Of a stretch of 64,000 bases of DNA, positions 1 through 9,095 are shown in pieces. The notes below the pieces were generated by a model that was given only the letters and a program-made list of their open reading frames with translations, made no database searches and had not been told where the DNA came from. Numbering within the stretch: the stretch's first letter is position 1; each line of letters opens with the position of its first letter. Made by a program: the position numbers and the translations under genes. Source of the stretch: Collinsella sp. (GTDB lineage Bacteria; Actinomycetota; Coriobacteriia; Coriobacteriales; Coriobacteriaceae); NCBI GenBank assembly GCA_019414645.1, contig DXLP01000007.1, forward strand, positions 1-64,000. The letters are read 5' to 3'.

Positions 1-101
1 TCACGAGCGGGGGCTCCTGTCTTTTTAGTGCCCTCGGATTGGGTCATAGTGTCTGACGTATGCCCAACCTGCGGCGCAATGTCAGCAACCAAGCCGAAAA
101 C

Positions 102-133
102 AAAAAAGGCCGAAGTCCCGAAGGGCTTCGGCC
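102..133 (-). terminator. Intrinsic terminator after the nucleoid-associated protein gene
   Basis: The arms GGCCGAAG and CTTCGGCC (108-115 and 126-133), with an inner CCC/GGG pair, form a strong hairpin. On the minus strand it is followed by six T residues (102-107). It lies about 30 bases beyond the stop codon at 164. Confidence 0.85.
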
Positions 134-163
134 TTTGCTTTCTCGCTGTAGGCGCAACGCAAC

Positions 164-1168
164 TTATCGATTCTCGATGCTACCGATATTTTTGAGCTCG
201 ATGGAGATGAGGCCGTTAGGCTCATTGACGAACTCGATATACTCGGAGTTCGAACCCATCTCGGCCGGGAAGCTGATCTCGATGCCCGTGTCGGTACGAA
301 TCTTGTGATTGCGCACGGCCGCGCGTTCGACCTGCTTGCGCTCCACGGGCACGCGCTCGGGCACCTTCTCCTCGGTCAGCGCCGCACGCACGTTCTCCTT
401 GATAACCGGCTCGTCCTCAAAGACCTCATCGACGATATCCCAAGGCGGCAGCTCCTCGTCATCCTCAACCTTCTCGGCAACGGCAACCTTAACCTTGGCG
501 AGTGCCACGGCCGTATTGGCACCATGCTCCTCGGCGACTTCCTCGACCACACGCGTCACGGTGTCGATGACCTCCTTGCCCGATACACCCGTGTCGCACT
601 GCAGCAGGCCATCGGGGATAAGCATACGGTCCTCGCCGGCAATCTTGCGCTTCTTGTCCACGTAGCCGATCTCCATGGTACTCGCGCGCACGATGGCATA
701 GCTCGGCACCTTTTGCGAGGGGTTCGGCAGAATGGCGTAGTGGCGCGCGATGTCGTTGCGTACCTCCCCCTCCTCGCGGCCCACTTCGTGCATAAAAGCC
801 TGCTTGGAGCCCAGCAGCATCACGGCAAACCAGCGGGCATCCTCATCGTCGTCAAAATCGGCCACGAGCACGTCGGTGGACTCGGCTTTCTCGGCTTTGG
901 TGAGCTCGGAAGAGATGAACTCCGCAATCTGCTGCGACAGGTCCACGAACTCGCGCTCGCCAAAGAAATAGCCCTTGAGCTCGCCGCCAAACGCAGAGTT
1001 CTCGGCAAACGTGGCACGTTTATTGTCGGCCGAGGTTCGTGCGCGGCGCAGATGCGTGGTCACGAAGTTGCGCACGGTACGGCTTTCGATATCGAGCTCG
1101 CGCTGGCTCATAACGTTAACGGCAGAGTCAAAGTCCAGGATATGCAGAATCGCGTGATTGATTTTCAT
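164..1168 (-). CDS. Nucleoid-associated protein, NdpA/YejK family
   Basis: The 334-residue protein begins MKINHAILHILD and carries the N-terminal pattern of the 37-kDa nucleoid-associated family (a short strand, then a basic segment rich in Arg around residues 35-50). It continues through the DARWFAVMLLGSKQAFMHEV region. The family binds DNA and associates with the nucleoid; its exact role is poorly defined. An upstream ATG at 1177 exists, but the purine-rich GGA lies directly against it, whereas it is about nine bases from the ATG at 1168, so the inner start is preferred. It is a single gene with its own terminator. A very acidic insert lies around residues 230-260. Confidence 0.8.
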   Translation of the reverse strand: MKINHAILHILDFDSAVNVMSQRELDIESRTVRNFVTTHLRRARTSADNKRATFAENSAFGGELKGYFFGEREFVDLSQQIAEFISSELTKAEKAESTDVLVADFDDDEDARWFAVMLLGSKQAFMHEVGREEGEVRNDIARHYAILPNPSQKVPSYAIVRASTMEIGYVDKKRKIAGEDRMLIPDGLLQCDTGVSGKEVIDTVTRVVEEVAEEHGANTAVALAKVKVAVAEKVEDDEELPPWDIVDEVFEDEPVIKENVRAALTEEKVPERVPVERKQVERAAVRNHKIRTDTGIEISFPAEMGSNSEYIEFVNEPNGLISIELKNIGSIENR

Positions 1169-1279
1169 ATACGGCATTCCGTTCTAGATCGATTTCGGCA
1201 CGAACCAGTATAGCGGTCGAGCCCGCCCCAAGCGCATCGAAGATTGCTGCATTGGGGCCAGGTTTCTCTGCACCAATGG

Positions 1280-2440
1280 TTAACGCAGGAGCTCGGACTG
1301 CCAGGCCTCGAGTTGTTCTGCCAGACTCTTACCGGCAGCGGACATGTCGATCTGAGGGCGTTTGGGCAGCAATGCACATCTAAGGATTGCCGCGATGGTC
1401 TGCGAAACAAAATGGCGCGTATCCTTGTCAAAGCCTTGGGCGGCCCGGAGCATCACAGGCAGGTTCTCGCGCATGTTCCCGGCGATATCCGCAAAACGTT
1501 CGGCGCCCGTAGCCTCAAACACGGAGAACAACGCTTCTACAAAACGCTCGCGCTCGCCAGGTGACACTGCAAGCAGCATCTCGCGAATAGAGCCATCAAC
1601 ATATCGCGCGCCAGCAGACAGGCGTTCGCAATACACAAAATCGCAGCCGTCGACCACCCAGCTAAAGGGATTGTGTTGCAGCAGGCTAAACTCGGTGCTT
1701 TCGACGATAGCGTAGTCCTCTTGCGTCTCGAACATCATGCCGAAGATCGAAGACTGGGGCAGGGTTTTATCGATACGACCAGAAAGGCTCGCAAAGGCGT
1801 CTCCGTTCAGAAACTCCTCGACAAAGCCAGGGCCATCGTGGGAGAAGACCCGCTCAATCCGGTTACGAGCACCGCTTGAGCACATCGCTGCACCATACAC
1901 AGCCAGATTTCCACCCTTGGAATGACCTCCGCACAAAAGTGGCCCGTCAATCGCATCCGCCGCCTCGTCTACATAACGCGCCGCGGATTCCTGGGCCGGC
2001 ACAGGACACCGGAACGCCATGTTAAAGTCCTCTTTCCAGCCCACAATCGTGCTGTCGGTCCCCCGGAAGGCAAGATAGCTAAACCCCGCCGGAAATCGGA
2101 ACGTCATGGCCGCAAACTGCTCCGTTGTCTCGGCATCACTCACGCTACGATAGCCGCAAACACGAACGCCACGGTAGCGAGGGCTTGCTGCCACAGCCTC
2201 CAACAGGGCACGGCTCCCCTCCGGATCCCACAGGTCGCCAATCATGTCTTGGTAGCACTCGGCGCGCAGCAGCTCGCGTACGTCTAGGCCCTGCCAGTTC
2301 GTCAGCTCCGCCATATCACCCGGCAAACGCAAATAGGACAACCACGCAAAGACCAGGCTATCCACCGCGCAGAACGGCCGTTCCTCAAACGGATCAAACG
2401 CCGTCTGGGCATAGGTCAAAAAATTAGGCGAATCCGACAT
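1280..2440 (-). CDS. DUF2974 (Mbeg1-like) alpha/beta-hydrolase-fold protein
   Basis: The 386-residue protein has the lipase-like elbow GGHSKGG with a candidate nucleophile at Ser174 and an upstream FRGTDS strand (about 125-130) that could form the oxyanion hole. This matches the DUF2974/Mbeg1-like family, whose substrates are unknown. The start at 2440 is chosen because GGGAGG lies three bases upstream; the open frame extends further, but those codons run through the ldh terminator. The later His and Asp of a triad cannot be assigned with certainty. No signal peptide is seen, so it probably acts in the cytoplasm. Confidence 0.75.
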   Translation of the reverse strand: MSDSPNFLTYAQTAFDPFEERPFCAVDSLVFAWLSYLRLPGDMAELTNWQGLDVRELLRAECYQDMIGDLWDPEGSRALLEAVAASPRYRGVRVCGYRSVSDAETTEQFAAMTFRFPAGFSYLAFRGTDSTIVGWKEDFNMAFRCPVPAQESAARYVDEAADAIDGPLLCGGHSKGGNLAVYGAAMCSSGARNRIERVFSHDGPGFVEEFLNGDAFASLSGRIDKTLPQSSIFGMMFETQEDYAIVESTEFSLLQHNPFSWVVDGCDFVYCERLSAGARYVDGSIREMLLAVSPGERERFVEALFSVFEATGAERFADIAGNMRENLPVMLRAAQGFDKDTRHFVSQTIAAILRCALLPKRPQIDMSAAGKSLAEQLEAWQSELLR

Positions 2441-2500
2441 GGCCCTCCCATCAACTATGGTGCATTGGGGTGGTGCAAAGTAACCTGACCCCCTCGCACC

Positions 2501-2533
2501 AAAAAGACGCCCGGACCGTGTGGCCCGGACGCC
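2501..2533 (-). terminator. Terminator of ldh
   Basis: A 12-pair stem (2506-2517 with 2522-2533, including G-T wobbles on the minus strand) is followed by five T residues (2501-2505). Confidence 0.85.
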
Positions 2534-2567
2534 TTTCATTGTAGCCTGTTGCCCAAACGAGCCGAAT

Positions 2568-3518
2568 TTAGCAGGAGAAGTCGACGCTGTCGATGATGTC
2601 CTTGAGGGCCTTGGCGGAGGCGGTGAGCTCATGCTGCTCGTCATCGTTCAGCGGCACGGGGACGCGGCAGACGACGCCGTCGCGGCCAACGACCGTCGGC
2701 ATGGAGATAGCCAGATCGGACAGGCCATACTCGCCCACCATGAGCGAGGAAACGGGCAGAACGGTCTGCTCATCGCGCATGACAGCGGTGCAGATGCGCT
2801 TGACGGCCATGGCGACGCCGTAGTAGGTGGCGTGCTTCTTCTCGATGATGGTGTAGGCGGAGTTCTTGACGTCCTCGGCGATACGCTTCTCGGCAGCCTC
2901 GTGCTCCAGATGACCGTGAAGCTCGCAGAAGGTGTTCAGCGGAACGCCAGCAACCTGAGCGCTGGACCAAGCGACAAACTCGGAGTCGCCGTGCTCGCCC
3001 ATGACATAGGCCTGGACATCGCGCGGGTCAACCTCGACGTGGGCACCAAGCATCTGCTGCAGACGGCCAGTGTCGAGCACGGTGCCGGAGCCGATGACAT
3101 GGCCCTCGGGCAGGCCGGACATCTTGATGGCAGCATAGGTCAGAACATCAACCGGGTTGGAGACGATTAGCAGAATGCCGTCGAAGCCGGACTTCTTAAT
3201 CTCGGGGATAATGGACTTAAAGATGTTAACGTTCTTGTTGACCAGGTCCAGGCGGGTCTCACCGGGCTTCTGGGCAGCGCCAGCGGTGACGACGATCATG
3301 GCGGCGTCGGCGACATCGGAATAATCGCCGGCGTAGATCTTCATCGGCTCGGCAAACGTCATGCCGTGCGCGATATCCAGAGCCTCACCCTCGGCGCGGT
3401 TCTTGTCCACGTCGATGAGGACCATCTCGGAGAACAGACCGCTCTGCATCAGAGCGAACGCCGAAGACGAACCGACGAAGCCGCAGCCGACAATAGCGAC
3501 CTTCTTCTCGTTAACCAT
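2568..3518 (-). CDS. ldh: L-lactate dehydrogenase
   Basis: The enzyme reduces pyruvate to L-lactate with NADH and so regenerates NAD+ during fermentation. The 316-residue protein has the Rossmann loop VGCGFVGSS (10-18), the substrate-specificity Gln83 in AAQKPGETR (malate dehydrogenases have Arg here), Arg89, Asp149/Arg152 in VLDTGR, and the catalytic His177 in GEHGDSE. The ATG at 3518 has GGGAG seven bases upstream. It stands alone between two terminator-like hairpins, one of which (3545-3575) lies within its probable leader. Confidence 0.93.
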   Translation of the reverse strand: MVNEKKVAIVGCGFVGSSSAFALMQSGLFSEMVLIDVDKNRAEGEALDIAHGMTFAEPMKIYAGDYSDVADAAMIVVTAGAAQKPGETRLDLVNKNVNIFKSIIPEIKKSGFDGILLIVSNPVDVLTYAAIKMSGLPEGHVIGSGTVLDTGRLQQMLGAHVEVDPRDVQAYVMGEHGDSEFVAWSSAQVAGVPLNTFCELHGHLEHEAAEKRIAEDVKNSAYTIIEKKHATYYGVAMAVKRICTAVMRDEQTVLPVSSLMVGEYGLSDLAISMPTVVGRDGVVCRVPVPLNDDEQHELTASAKALKDIIDSVDFSC

Positions 3519-3540
3519 TAGAAACTCCCATCTCTCTCCA

Positions 3541-3575
3541 CAAACAAGCCGCCCGGGAACGACCCGAGCGGCTTG
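3541..3575 (-). terminator. Terminator or attenuator directly upstream of ldh
   Basis: A 13-base stem (3545-3557 with 3563-3575) is followed on the minus strand by TTTGT. It ends only about 27 bases before the ldh start codon. It may terminate the aminotransferase transcript, or control entry into ldh if the ldh promoter lies in 3576-3719. Confidence 0.6.
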
Positions 3576-3719
3576 CCGTAATCCCAATACATCCAATCGG
3601 GACTTTGATTATGCTCCTATTCGCAGCCAAAAATCGACCGTTTACCGAAATTGTTTGCAGAATTCGTAAAATAACTGCACGAAATCGGTTTCGAGCTATT
3701 GACGAGTCGAAATAGGTTT

Positions 3720-4883
3720 CTAATACAGGCCCGCCTCGCGAATGGCCTCGACAGCCAAAGCGATCTGATCGGGCGGCAGGACCAGCGCCATGCGCACGTG
3801 CCCCTCGCCCGAAGGGCCAAAGCTCGCGCCCGGCGTCACCACAACGCCGGCCTTCTCCATGAGCTCCTCGCAAAACGCCATGGAATCGGTGCGACCACCG
3901 GGAAGCTTGGCCCACACAAACATAGAGCCATGCGCGTTGGGACGCTCCCAGCCCAGGCCCTCAAGACCGTCGCACAGGGCATCGCGGCGTTCCTGGTACT
4001 TCAGACGCTGCGCCTCGACCTCATCGCGCGGACCGTTCAGGCACGCGATGGCGGCCTTCTGAATCGGGAAGAACATACCAAAGTCGATCTGGCCGCGCAG
4101 CTTGGCAAAGGCAGAGACCACATCCTCGCGACCGACCAAAAAGCCGATGCGGGCACCGGTGACGTTAAACGACTTGGAGAGCGAGAAGAACTCAACGCCC
4201 ACCTCGAGCGCGCCGGGATACTGCAAGAAGCTGCCGCCGGGCTCGCCGTCAAACACGATGTCGGAGTACGCGTTATCATGGACGATCAACAGATCATGCT
4301 CGCGGGCAAAGGCGATAATCTCCTCGTAGACCTCGGGCGTGCCCACCGAGCCGACCGGGTTCGCGGGCAGCGACACGATCATGTACTTGGCACGATCGGC
4401 AACCTCGGGATCGATACCCGCCACATAGGGCAGGTAATTGTGCTCGGCAACCAGCGGATAGTATTCGAGCTTGGCATCGGCGATCTTGGCACCCGCCTCA
4501 AAGACCGGGTAGCACGGATCGGGAACCAAAATGGTGTCACCCGGATCGAGCAGGGCAAGGCCCAAATGGCCCACCCCCTCCTGCGTGCCGTTGCACGACT
4601 GCACCATAGACGGCGTAATGCCCGAAACGCCAAAGCGACGCTCATAGTAATCGCACACGGCCTGCTTGAGTTCGGGCAGGTCGCGCAGGGCATACTTCCA
4701 CATCTCGGGATCTTGGGCTGCCTGCGTGAGCGCCTCGACCACATGGTCGTACGGCTTAAAGTCGGGCGTGCCCACGCTCATGTTGTAAATGGTCTTGCCC
4801 TGAGCCTTCAGCGCGAGAAGCTTGTTGTTGAGCGAGGCGAAGACCTCCGCGCCAAAGCGGTCGAGACGCTGCGATGCCTGCAT
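3720..4883 (-). CDS. Pyridoxal-phosphate-dependent class I/II aminotransferase
   Basis: The 387-residue protein is a fold-type I aminotransferase. It shows NPVG at 176-179, the PLP-contacting Asp203/Tyr206 in HDNAYSD, the Schiff-base Lys237 in SLSKSFNVTGARIG and a carboxylate-binding Arg in the same block. The pattern is closest to the LL-diaminopimelate/alanine/aspartate aminotransferase subgroup, but substrate cannot be fixed from sequence. The ATG at 4883 has AAAGGTGG upstream; earlier in-frame codons run through a terminator hairpin. It lies downstream of nadE on the same strand, separated by that hairpin. Confidence 0.85.
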   Translation of the reverse strand: MQASQRLDRFGAEVFASLNNKLLALKAQGKTIYNMSVGTPDFKPYDHVVEALTQAAQDPEMWKYALRDLPELKQAVCDYYERRFGVSGITPSMVQSCNGTQEGVGHLGLALLDPGDTILVPDPCYPVFEAGAKIADAKLEYYPLVAEHNYLPYVAGIDPEVADRAKYMIVSLPANPVGSVGTPEVYEEIIAFAREHDLLIVHDNAYSDIVFDGEPGGSFLQYPGALEVGVEFFSLSKSFNVTGARIGFLVGREDVVSAFAKLRGQIDFGMFFPIQKAAIACLNGPRDEVEAQRLKYQERRDALCDGLEGLGWERPNAHGSMFVWAKLPGGRTDSMAFCEELMEKAGVVVTPGASFGPSGEGHVRMALVLPPDQIALAVEAIREAGLY

Positions 4884-4901
4884 GGTGCCACCTTTCGATA
4901 T

Positions 4902-4933
4902 AAAAAACGCGGCGCTCCGACAAGAGCGCCGCG
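4902..4933 (-). terminator. Terminator between nadE and the aminotransferase
   Basis: A perfect ten-pair GC-rich stem (4908-4917 with 4924-4933, loop of six) is followed on the minus strand by six T residues. It ends under 20 bases before the aminotransferase start, inside the only possible leader. Confidence 0.88.
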
Positions 4934-5001
4934 CGATACGGGCCATCAGATTGCAAAAGTGTAACGCTTGCAACCCCCGTATTGGTTCAATTTAGCCAAC
5001 C

Positions 5002-7002
5002 TTAGTCAACTGGATTGAGCGCGTCGATCTGCGCAAGCCACAGACGCGAGCTAGCGTCACTCGGCATACGCCAATCGCCGCGCGGGCTGAGCGTCACCGA
5101 ACCCACCTTGGGACCATCGGGCAGGCAGCTGCGCTTAAACTGCTGGGCAAAGAAGCGACGGTAGGACGTACGTAGCCACGTGTGGACGGTCTTGGCGTCG
5201 TAGACGCCCTCGAAGCTCTTGAGCGCCATGCGGTAGATCTTGCCCGGCTCAAAGCCAAAACGCAGCAGGTAGTAGAGGAAGTAGTCGTGCAGCTCATACG
5301 GGCCCACCAAATCCTCGGTCTTCTGCGCAATCTCGCCGTCGCCCGTGGGCGGCAGAAGCTCGGGGGACACCGGCGTATCGAGGATGTCGAGCAGCGTCTC
5401 GGCAATACGCCCGCCAAACACATCGGCCGCATAGCGCACCAGATGGCGCACAAGCGTCTTAGGCACGCTCGCGTTGACGGCGTACATGCTCATGTGGTCG
5501 CCGTTATAGGTAGCCCAGCCGAGCGCCAGCTCCGACAGGTCGCCCGTGCCGATGACAAAACCGCCAGCCTGGTTGGCCAGATCCATCAGAATCTGCGTAC
5601 GCTCGCGCGCCTGGCTGTTCTCGTAGGTCACGTCCTGCACGGCCGGATCATGCTCGATATCCTTAAAGTGCTGTTCCACGGCAGCATGGATTGAGACCTC
5701 GCGGAAGCTCACACCCAAGTCACGAGCGAGCGACTCGGCATTGGACTTAGTGCGGTGCGTCGTGCCAAAGCCGGGCATGGAAACCGCCGTGATACCCGTG
5801 CGCGACAGCCCCAGTGCATCGAAGGCACGCACGGTCACAAGCAGCGCTAGCGTGGAGTCCAAGCCGCCCGAAAGGCCGATGACCGCAGCCTTGGTACCTG
5901 TGTGGGCGAGGCGGGTCTTGAGGCCCGCAGTCTGCAGACCGAGGATCGTCTCGCAGCGCTCGGCCAAGTCGCCGTGGTCGGCCGGCACAAAGGGCGCGCG
6001 CGGGAAAACGCGGTCGATATCGCAGGCATCGCGCAGGACAGGTTCTTCGGCCAGCACGCCCTCAAACGAAAACTCAACGGCCGTGGCCTCCGGCGCATCG
6101 TCGGTGCGCGTCCACGTCGTCGAGCGACGGCGCTCGGCAACCAGGCGGTCAAGGTCAACGTCGGCGATGGCCATATCGCAGGTAAGCAGTTTGGTCGCGG
6201 CGAGCTTGGAGCCGTTTTCGTAGACGAGGTTCTCGCCCGCAAAGACCATGTCGGTCGTGGACTCGCCCTCGCTCGCGTCCGCGTAGGCATAGGCGCAGTA
6301 CAGGCGCGCGCTCTGGTTGGAGATTAGGCTGCGGCGGTAATCCGCCTTACCGATAATCTCGTCCGAAGCCGACGGATTGAGGATCACCGTCGCACCGGCA
6401 AGCGCCATCTCGGTCGAAGGGGGCGCCGGCACCCACAGGTCCTCGCAGACCTCAACGCCCAGCACCATATCCTCGGCACCTTCATCACAGCAGCGGTAGA
6501 CAAGCCCCGAACCCAGCGGAACCGGACCCTGACCGGCAAACTCGACCCACACGGGATCTGCAGGCGCCGGAGCAAACCAGCGGCGCTCGTAGAACTCGCC
6601 ATAGTTGGGCAGATGCTTCTTGGCCGTCAGGCCCAAAAGCTCGCCCGCGCAGCACACGGCGGCGCAGTTGTAGATATTCTCGGCAACCGCAACGGGAAGA
6701 CCGACGGTAAAGACAATCGACAGCTCACGAGTCTCATCGAGGATATGCACCAGAGCAGCCTCGCAGGCATGCAGCAGCGTGCGGTTATGGAGCAGGTCGG
6801 CCGCGGTATAGCCGCACAAGCTGAGCTCGGGCAGCACCAGCGCGCGAACGCCGCGCTCGGCAGCCTCGCGAACAGCCGCCAATGCAGCCTCGACATTGTC
6901 CTCGACATCGGCAACGCGAATCTGCGGCGACGCCGCCGCCACACGCAAAAAGCCATCGTTCTTATTAGCCGAAACGCAGCATTGCCTTGTTGATCTGGAC
7001 AC
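5002..7002 (-). CDS. nadE: Glutamine-dependent NAD+ synthetase
   Basis: The enzyme amidates nicotinic acid adenine dinucleotide to NAD+ with ammonia released from glutamine. The 666 residues hold two domains. An N-terminal nitrilase-type glutaminase carries Glu59 (LPELSLCGY), Lys128/129 and Cys186 (GVEVCEDLW). A C-terminal ATP-dependent synthetase carries the SGGLDST pyrophosphatase loop at 378-384. The length fits the two-domain class. The start is GTG, with AAGGGG six bases upstream; no better ATG exists in frame. Confidence 0.93.
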   Translation of the reverse strand: MSRSTRQCCVSANKNDGFLRVAAASPQIRVADVEDNVEAALAAVREAAERGVRALVLPELSLCGYTAADLLHNRTLLHACEAALVHILDETRELSIVFTVGLPVAVAENIYNCAAVCCAGELLGLTAKKHLPNYGEFYERRWFAPAPADPVWVEFAGQGPVPLGSGLVYRCCDEGAEDMVLGVEVCEDLWVPAPPSTEMALAGATVILNPSASDEIIGKADYRRSLISNQSARLYCAYAYADASEGESTTDMVFAGENLVYENGSKLAATKLLTCDMAIADVDLDRLVAERRRSTTWTRTDDAPEATAVEFSFEGVLAEEPVLRDACDIDRVFPRAPFVPADHGDLAERCETILGLQTAGLKTRLAHTGTKAAVIGLSGGLDSTLALLVTVRAFDALGLSRTGITAVSMPGFGTTHRTKSNAESLARDLGVSFREVSIHAAVEQHFKDIEHDPAVQDVTYENSQARERTQILMDLANQAGGFVIGTGDLSELALGWATYNGDHMSMYAVNASVPKTLVRHLVRYAADVFGGRIAETLLDILDTPVSPELLPPTGDGEIAQKTEDLVGPYELHDYFLYYLLRFGFEPGKIYRMALKSFEGVYDAKTVHTWLRTSYRRFFAQQFKRSCLPDGPKVGSVTLSPRGDWRMPSDASSRLWLAQIDALNPVD

Positions 7003-7132
7003 TGGAGGCCCCTTCTACCCTGAGATTCAGTCTAACGGACGTTCACATATCTCTAACTAGCCAAAGCAACCTCCCAGTTTACTGAGAGGCCAACCTGTGC
7101 TAAGAGCATGTATTTCAATAATATCTTTAATT

Positions 7133-7162
7133 AAAAAGGAGAAATCGATAATCGACTTCTCC
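7133..7162 (-). terminator. Terminator of the radical-SAM peptide operon
   Basis: An 11-pair stem (7138-7148 with 7152-7162, one G-T wobble on the minus strand, three-base loop) is followed by five T residues (7133-7137). It closes the AT-rich minus-strand operon just after the 36-residue ORF. Confidence 0.88.
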
Positions 7163-7189
7163 TTTAAGCGAGGCGAGTAAATTCCGAAA

Positions 7190-7300
7190 CTAATGGCAGA
7201 ATTTATCCATGTAGTCCTCAAAGTCGAACACTTCTACCACGACGCCCTCTTCCTGAAACTCTTTCAGTTGCTCCAAGAGATCTTTGTTAATAACGTCCAT
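7190..7300 (-). CDS. 36-residue acidic peptide, candidate RiPP precursor
   Basis: This short ORF has an excellent ribosome site (GAGGAGG, seven bases before ATG). It lies 13 bases after the radical SAM stop codon and directly before the operon terminator, the usual place for a small precursor gene. The peptide starts MDVINKDLLEQLKEF, a probable amphipathic leader helix, then has a strand-like GVVVEVF. It ends FDFEDYMDKFCH with a lone Cys35 and C-terminal His. It is strongly acidic (about a third Asp/Glu). No homologous family is recognised. Assignment as substrate of the adjacent radical SAM enzyme is inferred from gene order and size; it could instead be an unrelated small protein. Confidence 0.7.
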   Translation of the reverse strand: MDVINKDLLEQLKEFQEEGVVVEVFDFEDYMDKFCH

Positions 7301-7313
7301 GCAGAAACCTCCT

Positions 7314-9095
7314 CTATCTAATCAATTGTAGTATATCTGCTTTCATGCAATTATCAACCAACTTGTTTAGTTGCTCCTCGTTTGCCGATAGTCCCTCTTT
7401 TTTCAAAATGTCGCGCACCTCGTTCTTAGTAATCGGCTTTTCAAACAACGAAAGCAAAGCGAACGAAAAATCATTAACCGCACACATTCTATGGGTGGCA
7501 CAACTCAGCAGTACTCTTAACCCCTCTTTTGAGCGTCCGACTTCTTTCACAAACGAACTTTTAACCAATTGAAAACCATTATCGTGCATTACATAATCGG
7601 CATCGATATTTGTATTCAGCAATCCATAATGCAACAGTTCTTCTATCGCCCTTGTCAGCTCGAGGTCGCCCTGATCAAGGATAAGAGAAATGCTACAATC
7701 GGCCTCCAATAAACGGGCCAACTTAAGGTATACCAACTGGGAAACAGCATAGACATGATGGTATTCAGAATTATAGAAGTAGGCAAATGGCTCAACGAGC
7801 ACGACAGAGGTCTTGGAATCCAGCCAGATTCGATCAGCTGGATTTAGACTAGTTAGCCGTCGCTTTACTTTGGTCAAATGTCCCTTATACCTGACAGCGT
7901 GAATAGAATCTAGGATCCAGGTCACCTCTGAAATATGAAGCCGCTGGGGCAAGTCAATTGTGTCGCTACCGTTTATGACCTCTTGCATATAAAAATCAAT
8001 ATGATGCTCATCAGATAAGGATTTTGCTTCATTTAAAGTTAAACCAGTGCCTGAAACATAATCCACTTCGAGGCGCAAATCCTCATATTGGGACTTCGGC
8101 ATTACAGAGACACCATACTTATCGGGATGATTCCAAACATCCGACCCCATAACGAGACCAAAATTCGTAAATCCTCTCGTGGAATATGGAACACCACATA
8201 CCTGTTTTGAATAATTCAAAACATTCTCTGTATAAGCTAAGGTGTTCAGAGCCTCTTCTTTAGTTTCGGTCGGAAAGCCAATCATAAAGAATAGATGAAC
8301 AGGAATACCCGCATTGAGACAATCATGGATATTGCGATCAATCCAATCAACTCTCGTGTTCTTCTTCATTAGATCAAGAACTCTTTGGTTGTATGACTCG
8401 AGGCCAAACTGAATCTGCCTACATCCACTTTGGTATATCTTGTTGAAAACGTCTGTACTTAGGGTTGGAGAGAACCTCGTTTCTCCATGCCAGAAAAACG
8501 TTTTTCCCGATGCGTTTATTTCATCCGCGAGTTGCTCCATTCTTTTGCCTTCGAATGTTTCATCCACAAAAGAGAAAACTCTCGTGCCGTATTTTTCATT
8601 TAACCGACACATTATTTCAAATACTCTCGATATAGGCATCTTTCGGTAACAACCACCGGTAGCACCGGGAATGGTGCAGAAGGCGCAATGATTAAAACAC
8701 TGCCTAGAGGAATAAACCGGCAATATTAACTCAGGCATGAAGTATTTAGAAAGGGCGAAGCCATCGAAATCGGGAACTGTATCGTTGATAAATGTTTGCT
8801 CAATCCGATGGTTTTTATATATCTTTCCACCTTTAGCATGGCAAAGGTTTGGAACACAGTCGAGATTGTCATCACCAGAGTCAAGAGCCTCAAGAAGACG
8901 TGCAAGCGGCTCTTCGCCGTCATACATCATTATTGAATCAATGTATTCAAAAAAGGGATGCCATTCTTTCATGCAGTCATCTGCTAAACGAGTAATGTAA
9001 TTGCCGCCCAATGAGACGTGTTTAACAGATGGACATTCTTCTTTAATCAGTTTCGCTAACGTAACTGCAGAAATCAATTGGAAACAGCCGCTCAC
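7314..9095 (-). CDS. B12-binding-type radical SAM enzyme, main part (frameshifted gene)
   Basis: The 593-residue frame holds the end of a cobalamin-binding Rossmann domain (VKHVSLGGNYITRL), DGEEPL, and a radical SAM core with the [4Fe-4S] motif CFNHCAFC (Cys133, Cys137, Cys140). After the TIM-barrel core come about 250 residues that look like winged-helix or PqqD-like modules (around 440-510 and 530-590), plausible for binding a leader peptide. It begins at a GTG overlapping the preceding frame by four bases, but this is not a natural domain start: the N-terminal half is in the neighbouring frame (9092-9634). Joined, they give roughly 775 residues. The family often methylates or cross-links peptides or small molecules; the reaction here is unknown. 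Confidence 0.82.
   Translation of the reverse strand: MSGCFQLISAVTLAKLIKEECPSVKHVSLGGNYITRLADDCMKEWHPFFEYIDSIMMYDGEEPLARLLEALDSGDDNLDCVPNLCHAKGGKIYKNHRIEQTFINDTVPDFDGFALSKYFMPELILPVYSSRQCFNHCAFCTIPGATGGCYRKMPISRVFEIMCRLNEKYGTRVFSFVDETFEGKRMEQLADEINASGKTFFWHGETRFSPTLSTDVFNKIYQSGCRQIQFGLESYNQRVLDLMKKNTRVDWIDRNIHDCLNAGIPVHLFFMIGFPTETKEEALNTLAYTENVLNYSKQVCGVPYSTRGFTNFGLVMGSDVWNHPDKYGVSVMPKSQYEDLRLEVDYVSGTGLTLNEAKSLSDEHHIDFYMQEVINGSDTIDLPQRLHISEVTWILDSIHAVRYKGHLTKVKRRLTSLNPADRIWLDSKTSVVLVEPFAYFYNSEYHHVYAVSQLVYLKLARLLEADCSISLILDQGDLELTRAIEELLHYGLLNTNIDADYVMHDNGFQLVKSSFVKEVGRSKEGLRVLLSCATHRMCAVNDFSFALLSLFEKPITKNEVRDILKKEGLSANEEQLNKLVDNCMKADILQLIR

Noticed and set aside
1-101. Possible gene end or regulatory element at the left edge
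   Set aside because: Too little sequence to support any call.
3699-4964. Open frame of 421 codons opposite the aminotransferase
   Set aside because: Same reason: a shadow of a well-supported minus-strand gene with all PLP-enzyme motifs.
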